From assembly GCF_027922145.1 (NCBI RefSeq), contig NZ_BSFC01000044.1:420013-484012 (forward strand): 64,000 nt of DNA, in the 5' to 3' direction. Position 1 is the first letter of the stretch. Each line of letters opens with the position of its first letter. Of this stretch, positions 44,862 through 52,078 are shown piece after piece. The notes beneath the pieces are model-generated. The model was not told where the DNA came from and did no database searches. It saw only the letters and a program-made list of their open reading frames with translations. The translations under genes and the position numbers were made by a program. This DNA comes from Novosphingobium resinovorum. Its GTDB lineage: Bacteria > Pseudomonadota > Alphaproteobacteria > Sphingomonadales > Sphingomonadaceae.

Positions 44862-46346
44862 TTAGAAGGTGACGCCGACGCGCGCGGTGAGCGTCTCGCC
44901 GTCATCCTTGCCGGTGTAGATTCCGGCGGTGTTCTCGGTGTTCCAGTGGATCGCGTTGACCTGGAAGCGCACGAAGCTGTTGAGATACCAGTTCGCGCCC
45001 AGCGTCGCCGCCCAGCCCTGAGCAGGCGTGGCGATGTCCTTGAATTCCAGGTTCTCGTAGCGCGCGGTCAACTCGATCGCGCCCGGGCCGCCGTCGAAGA
45101 CGGGGCGCAGCACCTTGGGCTGGCCGAAGCTGCCGAGGCGCGGGTTGTAGGGCGGCAGGTCGCCGGTGATGAAGAACCCGCCCGAGACGCTCCATGCCTG
45201 AGTGACGAAGTCCGGGCGTCCGTTGTCGAGGCGCGCATGGCGTTCGCCCGCCTCGGCCATGACCCACAGCGGGCCGGTGTAGCCGCCGAGTTCCGCGCCG
45301 TAGCCGGTGGTGCCGGTGCCGCCGATGATGTCGCCGGTCGAAAGCCGCAGCGCGCCGTTGAAGCGGCCGCCGATCACGGTGCTCCGGCCCAGCGAGTTCT
45401 TGCCCGGCTGGAGGTGCTCGTCGAAGCCCCAGATGCCGAGGTGGAGCACCTGACGCGGGCTCTTGATCGGGTTCCAGTGCGCGCGCGCGATCACGGTGCG
45501 GTTGTCCGAGGTGGACTGGTCGCCGTCGATGCGGTCGCCGGTGACGGTCAGCGAGGCGTGGCCGGTCTTCCAGAACAGGCGCGGCATGATGCCCAGACCA
45601 TAGAAGGCGCGCTGCGGGATGATCGCGGTGGCGACCACGGTGCGCTCGGCGAACGGGGTAGAGTCCGAACCGGTCGAGCCTTCGAAGCTGCGGTCGTTGA
45701 ACAAGTGGCCGACGCGCACGTCGTAGTCGAGGCCGGGCGCGATCTTGTTCTTCCAGCCGATGAAGGCGGTGACGACATCGACCGCGTTCTCGGAGAAGTC
45801 GCTTTCGAACTGGTAGAACAAGTGGCTGCCGACAGTGCCCTCAAGGCCCATGCGCAGGGCGCGCATGCCGGTGGTCGTCAGGTTGCGGCCGTCGTATTTG
45901 GAGCCACGGGTGGTGCTGACGTCGGTGATGATGCGGCCGCGCGGCTTGAAGCTGAAGGTGCCGTCGCCCGAGTGGAATACCGGCAGGCCCTGACCCCATT
46001 CGGTGGTCACGTCGGTCGCGGCGACGGCGGTGGCGCGCACGCGCTCGATATCGCGCTCGGCCGGGCCGGGGGGAAGGAGCTGTGCCGCATAAGGCTGGGT
46101 TGAGAGGATGGTCGGCGCGGCCTGCTCGGGTTCCGCGGCAGCGACTACGGGAGCGCTTTGCTGCGGCGCTGCTGCAGTGGTGCGGGTGGCTTCCAGCGCA
46201 TCGACGCGCTGGCGCAGCGAGGCGATCTCGGCGGCCTGCGCGCGCACCAGATCGGCGAGTTCGTCGCGCGTCGGCGCTTGCGCCAGCGCGGGGTTGGCAA
46301 CTGCCAGCGCAAGGAATGCTGCACTGGCCATCAGAGTACGGGTCAT
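44862..46346 (-). CDS. Phosphate-selective-type porin (OprO/OprP family)
   Basis: 494 residues. A signal peptide (MTRTLMASAAFLALAVANPALAQ) is followed by an N-terminal coiled coil (LADLVRAQAAEIASLRQRVDALEAT) and an Ala/Pro linker. The 16-strand porin domain contains GRIITDVSTT, ALRMGLEGTVGSHLFYQFESDF and the terminal ARVGVTF. The family favours anions, which suits citrate or phosphate. The ATG overlaps the binding-protein stop by four bases (ATGA). GGGAGAG lies upstream. Confidence 0.9.
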   Translation of the reverse strand: MTRTLMASAAFLALAVANPALAQAPTRDELADLVRAQAAEIASLRQRVDALEATRTTAAAPQQSAPVVAAAEPEQAAPTILSTQPYAAQLLPPGPAERDIERVRATAVAATDVTTEWGQGLPVFHSGDGTFSFKPRGRIITDVSTTRGSKYDGRNLTTTGMRALRMGLEGTVGSHLFYQFESDFSENAVDVVTAFIGWKNKIAPGLDYDVRVGHLFNDRSFEGSTGSDSTPFAERTVVATAIIPQRAFYGLGIMPRLFWKTGHASLTVTGDRIDGDQSTSDNRTVIARAHWNPIKSPRQVLHLGIWGFDEHLQPGKNSLGRSTVIGGRFNGALRLSTGDIIGGTGTTGYGAELGGYTGPLWVMAEAGERHARLDNGRPDFVTQAWSVSGGFFITGDLPPYNPRLGSFGQPKVLRPVFDGGPGAIELTARYENLEFKDIATPAQGWAATLGANWYLNSFVRFQVNAIHWNTENTAGIYTGKDDGETLTARVGVTF

Positions 46347-47440
46347 GGTTTTTGTTCTCTCCCTGTGACCAGAGCGGCGTTCCATTCGCGCAGGAATCGC
46401 TGCCGGGTCAGGTGATCCAGATTGACGAGAAGTTGAGGGCCGACGCGCACTACGCGCGTCTGCTGCGTAGGCAGGCGGCGGGCGGGTACGTCGGTGCGCA
46501 CCGGCCACAGACTGTGCCGGGCAAGCTGGGCCTGCCCGGCGCGCGAAAGAAGGAAATCGAGGAACAGTTTCGCCGCCGCCGGATGGCGCGCGTCCCGTCC
46601 GATGAAGGCGATGCGCGAAGTGACGAGCGTGTAGTCCTTGGGGAACACCACACCCAGCTGCGGACTGCGGCGCGCCTGCTCGAGCGCGTAGGAGCCGATG
46701 ACATTGTACGCGATCGCCAGCTTGCCGGAGGCGACGCCTGCCAGCATCGGCTGGGTGCTGATTTCCAGAACGGGGCGCGTCGCGCCGATCGCCTCGACCA
46801 GCGAGCGGGTGTCGCGCGTCGCGAGGAAGTCCTGTGAGAGATAGAGATAGCCGGTGTTGGAGCGGGCCGCATCGAACGTCGCGACCTTGCCGGTGAATTC
46901 GACGCGGCGGCGGCGCAGCAATTCCTCGAGTGCCTGATGCGTGCGCGGGGCCTGTGCGTCGGATATGATCCTGCGGTTGTAGACGAAGCCGATCGGCTCG
47001 GCGGTGACGCCGTAGCCCATGTTCTTCCACACCGCCGTTTCGGGCAGGGCGGGCTTCTCGGGGCTGGCGTACTGCTGCGCGTAGCCGTCGTTGATGAGCT
47101 TGATCTGCTGGTCCATCGCCGAGGACCACACGATGTCGGCCGAATACTGGCGGCTGCGCGTCTCGCGGGTGTAGCGCTGGTACATCTCGGTCGAGCCGAT
47201 GTCGGCGTAGTAGACCGCGATGCCGGGGAAGAGCCGTTTGAACTCCGCCACCACCGGCACCATCTCGGCGCGGTCGGCATTGGCGTAGATGCGTACCTTG
47301 CCGTCGGCGCGGGCGTCGGCGATCAGCGTGTCGTAGCTGCGCGGATAACCGGAGGGGCGCTGCGGCGCCTCGGGCTTCTGCGCAGCTGCGGGTCCGGCCA
47401 GAAGGACCGCTAGTGCCAGAACAGGGGTGAAAGAACGCAT
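46343..47440 (-). CDS. Periplasmic solute-binding protein (iron-type, no ABC partner)
   Basis: 365 residues with a signal peptide (MRSFTPVLALAVLLAGPAAA). The two-lobed bacterial binding-protein fold of the iron/polyamine class is indicated by VRIYANADRAEMVPVVAEFKRLFPGI, SADIVWSSAMDQ, GFVYNRRI and KLAIAYNVIGSY. No permease or ATPase gene is adjacent. Its place beside tctDE and an anion porin suggests it collects a tricarboxylate or its iron complex, or acts as a co-sensor for TctE. ATG at 47440 follows GAGAGGAG. Confidence 0.85.
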   Translation of the reverse strand: MRSFTPVLALAVLLAGPAAAQKPEAPQRPSGYPRSYDTLIADARADGKVRIYANADRAEMVPVVAEFKRLFPGIAVYYADIGSTEMYQRYTRETRSRQYSADIVWSSAMDQQIKLINDGYAQQYASPEKPALPETAVWKNMGYGVTAEPIGFVYNRRIISDAQAPRTHQALEELLRRRRVEFTGKVATFDAARSNTGYLYLSQDFLATRDTRSLVEAIGATRPVLEISTQPMLAGVASGKLAIAYNVIGSYALEQARRSPQLGVVFPKDYTLVTSRIAFIGRDARHPAAAKLFLDFLLSRAGQAQLARHSLWPVRTDVPARRLPTQQTRVVRVGPQLLVNLDHLTRQRFLREWNAALVTGREQKP

Positions 47441-47536
47441 TGTCGACTCCTCTCGCTTTCCGCCTCTATGTTCGGATAAGCAGCGCTCGATGATGTACGT
47501 TTTCAACCTGTCACTGACCTTTCATGGATTTCGATC

Positions 47537-48214
47537 GTGAGAATCCTCATCGTTGAAGACGACGCGGCACTGGCACGCGGCATCCTTTCGCTGCTGCGCG
47601 CGGCGGGACACGCGGTCGATCACGTGGCGGGCGGGGAGGAAGCGCTGTCGGTTTCGGCGACCGAGCCGTATTCGCTGGTGATCCTCGACGTCGGCCTGCC
47701 CGACATCGACGGGTTCCAGGTGCTCGCTCGCCTGCGCGCGCGGGGCGACCAGTCGCAGGTCCTGATGCTGACCGCGCGTGACGGCCTCGACGACCGGGTG
47801 CGCGGCCTCGACCTCGGCGCCGACGATTACTTGCGCAAACCCTTCGAGGTTGAGGAACTGGAGGCCCGCGTGCGTGCGCTGGGCCGCCGCCGGGGCGGCG
47901 ACGCCGCGCCCGAGATCGCCATCGGGGCGATGACGGTGAACCGCTCTACCGGCCGCGTCGAGGTGGCGGGGCGTCTGATCGAACTGCGCCGCCGCGAATG
48001 GGCGGTGCTGGAGGCTCTGGCGGCGCGGGCGGGCCAGATCGTCAACCGCGAGACCCTGCAAGCCGAGGTCTTCGGCTTCGACGATCCGGTCGGTTCCAAC
48101 GCGCTGGAGGTCAACGTCACCCGCCTGCGCAGCAAACTCGCACCCGACGGCCCAGCGATCCGCACCGTGCGCGGGGTGGGTTACATGCTCGACCCTTCGA
48201 CAGGCTCAGGGTGA
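47537..48214 (+). CDS. tctD: Response regulator, OmpR family, TctD-like
   Basis: 225 residues, GTG start. The receiver domain has Asp8-Asp9, phospho-acceptor Asp51 (VILDVGLP) and LRKP. The winged-helix domain ends in SNALEVNVTRLRSKLA and IRTVRGVGYML. It probably activates the divergent binding protein-porin-citMHS operon from the 96-base intergenic region. The last five residues (STGSG) and the stop are encoded by the left arm of a dispersed repeat. Confidence 0.9.
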   Translation: MRILIVEDDAALARGILSLLRAAGHAVDHVAGGEEALSVSATEPYSLVILDVGLPDIDGFQVLARLRARGDQSQVLMLTARDGLDDRVRGLDLGADDYLRKPFEVEELEARVRALGRRRGGDAAPEIAIGAMTVNRSTGRVEVAGRLIELRRREWAVLEALAARAGQIVNRETLQAEVFGFDDPVGSNALEVNVTRLRSKLAPDGPAIRTVRGVGYMLDPSTGSG

Positions 48215-48265
48215 GCGGATGTTGCGCCAAACTCCCAAAACCGCTCAGGCTGGGCCTGTCGAAGC
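48194..48265. repeat. Inverted repeat family D, overlapping the tctD 3' end
   Basis: The arms CCTTCGACAGGCTCAGGGTG (48194 onward) and its imperfect complement (48241-48265) enclose a 22-base loop. The left arm covers the last tctD codons and stop. The remainder separates tctD and tctE. Confidence 0.8.
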
Positions 48266-48292
48266 CGCCTCCTGCATACGCCAGCTGAGCCC

Positions 48293-49654
48293 ATGAAAGG
48301 CGCGATTTCCCTGCGCTTCCGCCTGCTGCTGGCGATGTTCGGGCCGCTGGCGGCGCTGGCGCTGGTGCTGGGGCTACTCGGCTGGGTACTGATTTCCGAC
48401 GTCGTGCGCCGCACCAACGACCGCGTGCTGGGCGGTGCGCTGGGCGCCATTGCCGAAACCGTGCAGGTGGAGCGCGGCGAAGTCACTCTCGACCTGCCGC
48501 CCGCCGCTTTCGGCATGCTGGAGAACTCCGAGCGCGACAACGTCTATTACCGGATCGCGGTGGGGCGCACGCTACTGACCGGCTACGCGGACTTGCCCGC
48601 GCCCGACATTTCCGTGCTCTCCGTCGATGAGCCGCGCTTCCGTTTCGCGCAGTTTCGCGGCCAGCGCATCCGCATAGCCGAGATCCGCCGCAACTTGCCG
48701 CGCATCGATGAGCCTGTGGTGGTGCAGGTGGCCGAGACTCTGCAGAACCGTAATTCCCTGCGCGACAAGCTGATGATCGCGCTGCTGATCGGCGAGTGCG
48801 TGCTGGTCGGCATCGTGCTCCTGCTGATCCGCCCCGCGCTCGGGTGGAGCCTGCGGCCACTCTCGGACCTGCGCGGCGTGATCGAGGCGCGTGATACCCG
48901 CGCCGCACCCGATCTCTCGCCGCTGCGCACCGGACCGTTGCCGACCGAACTGCGCCCGCTGTCGCGCTCGTTCGACCGGCTTCTGGCGCGGCTTGACGAC
49001 GCCACCACCGGCATGCGCCGCTTCACCGCCGATGCTTCGCACCAGATGCGCACGCCGCTCTCGGTGCTCAAGGTGCAGGTCGCGCTGGCGCGGCGCGGCT
49101 CGGGTGAGGCGCTGCACGAGATCGAGGAGGCGACCGACCGCCTCGAACGCCTACTGACGCAGCTCCTCACGCTTGCCCGTGCCGACGAGGCGGGGGTGCT
49201 GCCGCCTGACCACGAGATCGATCTCAAGGAACTGAGCCAGCACGTGATCTCCCGCCGCATCCGGCAGGCGATCGAGGCGGACGTCGAATTGCTGCTCGAG
49301 GCCGGAGACGGGCCTTACCGCATCCACGGACATCGCACGCTGGTGTTCGAGATGCTGTCCAACCTCGTCGACAACGCGATCCGCTACAATCGCCCCGGTG
49401 GCATGGCGCAAATCGAACTGAGTGCGGAAGCGGGCGTGGTCCGGCTCGCGGTGGTCGATACCGGCCCCGGCATTCCGGCCGAACTGCGCGAGATGGCGAT
49501 GTCGCGCTTCGCCCGGCTGCAGGGCGAGCGCGGGCCGCCCGGCAGCGGCCTCGGCCTGGCCATCGTCAAGTCCACCGCCGAGCGCATGGGCGCACAGCTC
49601 GAACTCGGCGATGCGACGCCGGGCCTGTGGGTGACGGTGACTTTCACGGTTTGA
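48293..49654 (+). CDS. tctE: Sensor histidine kinase, TctE-like
   Basis: 453 residues. It has two membrane helices (about 10-33 and 160-180) around a periplasmic 2CSK_N sensor domain (SERDNVYYRIAVGRTLLTGYADLP). The HisKA box is FTADASHQMRTPLSVL with His250. The HATPase has NLVDNAIRYN and GPPGSGLGLAIVK. The 2CSK_N type of sensor is typical of TctE, which senses tricarboxylates, sometimes through a binding protein. It is paired with tctD upstream. Confidence 0.9.
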   Translation: MKGAISLRFRLLLAMFGPLAALALVLGLLGWVLISDVVRRTNDRVLGGALGAIAETVQVERGEVTLDLPPAAFGMLENSERDNVYYRIAVGRTLLTGYADLPAPDISVLSVDEPRFRFAQFRGQRIRIAEIRRNLPRIDEPVVVQVAETLQNRNSLRDKLMIALLIGECVLVGIVLLLIRPALGWSLRPLSDLRGVIEARDTRAAPDLSPLRTGPLPTELRPLSRSFDRLLARLDDATTGMRRFTADASHQMRTPLSVLKVQVALARRGSGEALHEIEEATDRLERLLTQLLTLARADEAGVLPPDHEIDLKELSQHVISRRIRQAIEADVELLLEAGDGPYRIHGHRTLVFEMLSNLVDNAIRYNRPGGMAQIELSAEAGVVRLAVVDTGPGIPAELREMAMSRFARLQGERGPPGSGLGLAIVKSTAERMGAQLELGDATPGLWVTVTFTV

Positions 49655-49758
49655 CGATCGCTGCCATCTCGCTGGTGGTCATGCGGAAATCCGGGCACTA
49701 TGATGGGACAATTCACCCTCGCGCTTTCATGGAGCGCAATTTCACGGGGCACGTCCGC

Positions 49759-50436
49759 ATGAGCCTGCAGATCCTCCTGGTCGAGGACGATTCCCACCTT
49801 CGCCGCCAGCTTACCGAGCAACTCGGGCATTTCGAGCACGAGGTGCAGCCGGCCGGGGACGGGCAGGAGGCGCTGTCGCTGCTGGGCAGACGGCCCTTCG
49901 ACGCGGTTGTGCTCGACTGGATGCTGCCGACGATGGACGGCGTCACGCTGCTGCGGGAGATGCGCGGCCAGGGCATGACCATGCCGGTGCTGATGCTGAC
50001 CGCGCTTGGCCAGACGCTCGACAAGGTCGAGGGGCTGGAGGCGGGCGCCGACGACTACGTGGTGAAGCCGGTCGATCCGCTCGAACTGAACGCGCGGCTC
50101 AATGCCCTCGTGCGGGCGCGGCGTACGACCGAGCAGCCCAGTGATACGATTGCTGCGGGCGATATCGTGATCAGCCCCTCGCGCCTCATGGTCTGGCGCG
50201 GCGGACAGCCGCTGGCGCTTTCGCAGACCGAGTTCCGGCTACTGCTGGCCCTCGCACGCGATGCCGGCGAAGTGGTGACGCGGCCCATGCTGATCGAGCG
50301 GATCTGGGGGCAGGACTTCGAGACCACGACCAACATCGTCGATGCCCATATACGCCAGTTGCGCGTCAAGCTGTTGCAGCACGGTGACGATCCGATCGCC
50401 ACCGTGCGCGGCATGGGGTACGTGCTGCGGGCATGA
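49759..50436 (+). CDS. OmpR-family response regulator (second two-component pair)
   Basis: 225 residues. Receiver domain with Asp10-Asp11 and phospho-acceptor Asp53 (VVLDWMLP), then a winged helix with TTTNIVDAHIRQLRVKL and VRGMGYVLRA. It overlaps the following kinase gene by four bases (ATGA). The ATG at 49759 is favoured by a nearby GGGG; one 30 bases upstream is possible. The target genes are unknown. The palindrome-bearing TonB receptor/MFS region may be one. Confidence 0.88.
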   Translation: MSLQILLVEDDSHLRRQLTEQLGHFEHEVQPAGDGQEALSLLGRRPFDAVVLDWMLPTMDGVTLLREMRGQGMTMPVLMLTALGQTLDKVEGLEAGADDYVVKPVDPLELNARLNALVRARRTTEQPSDTIAAGDIVISPSRLMVWRGGQPLALSQTEFRLLLALARDAGEVVTRPMLIERIWGQDFETTTNIVDAHIRQLRVKLLQHGDDPIATVRGMGYVLRA

Positions 50437-51785
50437 GGCCGCTCCCCCGATCCCTGCGCGGCCTCACCGTGGTGTTCCTCGCGCTGTTCCTGACGGTGAC
50501 GGCGCTGGCGGGGTTCGGAACCTTCTTCGCGACCGCCTCGATGGTGCGGGTGCTGGTGGATGAGCGCATCGAGTCGGAGAGTGAGACGCTGGTGCCCAAG
50601 GGGACCACGCCCGATCGCGGGGAACTCAGCCGTCATATCGTGGAGATGGCACGGCAGCGCGATACCGGCGACCTCGGCGTGCTGCTGAGCGATGCGCAGG
50701 GCAACCCCATCGTCGGCAACGTCCGGCTGAACCGGGAACTGCCGCTGGGCTACTCCTCGCTCGGACGGGACGACCGTATCGAGGGCCTGAGTGCGGGCCG
50801 CGTGTGGGTGCGCGAGATCGGCGGCGGGATGCGCCTTGCCGTCTTCGCCGAGACCGAGCCGGTCGACAATTACTTCGCCATGCGTCGGCGCATCTACTTC
50901 GCCGGGTTCGGCGCCATCGTGCTGGTGGTGCTCGCCGGACTGCTGGCGTTTCGGCGGCTGGTCGGCAAGCGTATCGATGCGGTGCGCCAGACGGCGGAAT
51001 CGATCATCGAGGGCGATCTGGCCCAGCGCGTCCCGATGCCCGGCGATGGCGGCGAGTTCGATCAGCAGGCGGGGGCCTTCAACCGCATGCTCGACCGCAT
51101 CGGCCAGCTCATGGGCGAAATCCGCAACGTCTCCAACGATATCTCGCACGAGATGCGCACTCCGCTGGCGCGGCTCCGCAACGAACTCGCGCTGCTGGAG
51201 CAGAGCGCCGCTGCCGAGCCGGTGCGGGAGCGGGTGGCCATGGCGCGCATGCAGGCGGACGAACTGCTCGGCATGTTCTCCGCGATGTTGCGGATCGCCG
51301 AGATCGAGGACGGATCGCGCCGGGCCGGTTTTCGGCCGCTCGACATGGGCGAACTGGTAGCGGAGATCGTCGAGATGGTGCAGCCCGTCGCGCAGGAGCG
51401 TGGCCAGCGCGTGCTGATGGAACGCGCCGACGAGGCGAAGCTTGTCGGCGACCGGCAACTCCTGTCGCAGCTGCTGGTCAACATGCTGGAGAACGCCGTC
51501 CGGCACACACCTTCGGGCACGCGGATCAGGGTCTCGGTTGCGCGCGAAGCGGAAGCGGTGATGCTTGTGGTCACTGACGATGGCCCGGGAATCCCGGCAA
51601 GCCAGCGCGAGCATGTGATGCGCCGGTTCGGGCGCGTCGAGCGGGCGGGGCAGGCCGGTGGTCAGGGCGGTGGCCATGGTCTGGGTCTACCGCTGATGGA
51701 GGCGATCGTGCGCCTCCACCGGGGGGCGCTGGCGCTGGAGGACGCCGGGCCGGGCCTGCGCATCGTGGCGAGATTGCCGGTTTGA
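50433..51785 (+). CDS. Sensor histidine kinase (second two-component pair)
   Basis: 450 residues. Two membrane helices (about 10-32 and 155-173) flank a short periplasmic domain. HAMP (about 174-225), HisKA with SNDISHEMRTPLARL (His239), and HATPase with MLENAVRHTP, DDGPGIP and GHGLGLPLM follow. It shares a start/stop overlap with its response regulator. The signal is not predictable. Confidence 0.9.
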   Translation: MRPLPRSLRGLTVVFLALFLTVTALAGFGTFFATASMVRVLVDERIESESETLVPKGTTPDRGELSRHIVEMARQRDTGDLGVLLSDAQGNPIVGNVRLNRELPLGYSSLGRDDRIEGLSAGRVWVREIGGGMRLAVFAETEPVDNYFAMRRRIYFAGFGAIVLVVLAGLLAFRRLVGKRIDAVRQTAESIIEGDLAQRVPMPGDGGEFDQQAGAFNRMLDRIGQLMGEIRNVSNDISHEMRTPLARLRNELALLEQSAAAEPVRERVAMARMQADELLGMFSAMLRIAEIEDGSRRAGFRPLDMGELVAEIVEMVQPVAQERGQRVLMERADEAKLVGDRQLLSQLLVNMLENAVRHTPSGTRIRVSVAREAEAVMLVVTDDGPGIPASQREHVMRRFGRVERAGQAGGQGGGHGLGLPLMEAIVRLHRGALALEDAGPGLRIVARLPV

Positions 51786-51792
51786 GCGCATT

Positions 51793-51913
51793 CCTCCCTG
51801 TCGCGCAGCGATGGGGAGGTAGCAGCGACGCAGTCGCTGACGGAGGGGCCTTGCAACCCCTCCACCACCCGCTGCACGGGCGTCACCCTCCCCATCGCTG
51901 CGCGACAGGGAGG
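51793..51913. repeat. Long inverted repeat with 27-bp perfect arms
   Basis: Arms 51793-51819 and 51887-51913 (CCTCCCTGTCGCGCAGCGAT...) are perfect. Inside are two smaller hairpins (AGCGAC/GTCGCT near 51822-51836; GGAGGGG/CCCCTCC at 51842-51863). It is a non-coding MITE-like or REP-type unit just after the kinase gene. Confidence 0.88.
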
Positions 51914-51926
51914 ATGCTGACAGCGC

Positions 51927-51965
51927 AAAAAGACCGGCGTGACACGGGGGAGGCGTCACGCCGGT
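51927..51965 (-). terminator. Intrinsic terminator of third TonB receptor
   Basis: On the minus strand a perfect 12-bp stem (GACCGGCGTGAC with GTCACGCCGGTC) is followed by TTTTTGCGC. It lies about 115 bases past the receptor stop. Between the two there is another hairpin (CCCCCGGC/GCCGGGGG, about 52048-52072) and a GATCGCGCGGG inverted repeat. Confidence 0.85.
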
Positions 51966-52078
51966 CCAGTAGCTGATCGCGCGGGGGCTGTTTGAGCGGC
52001 TATCCCATCGTGAAAGGGCAGATGCTCGCCCGCGCGATCCGCAATGTCCCCCCGGCCCGCGAAAGCCGGGGGAAATCG

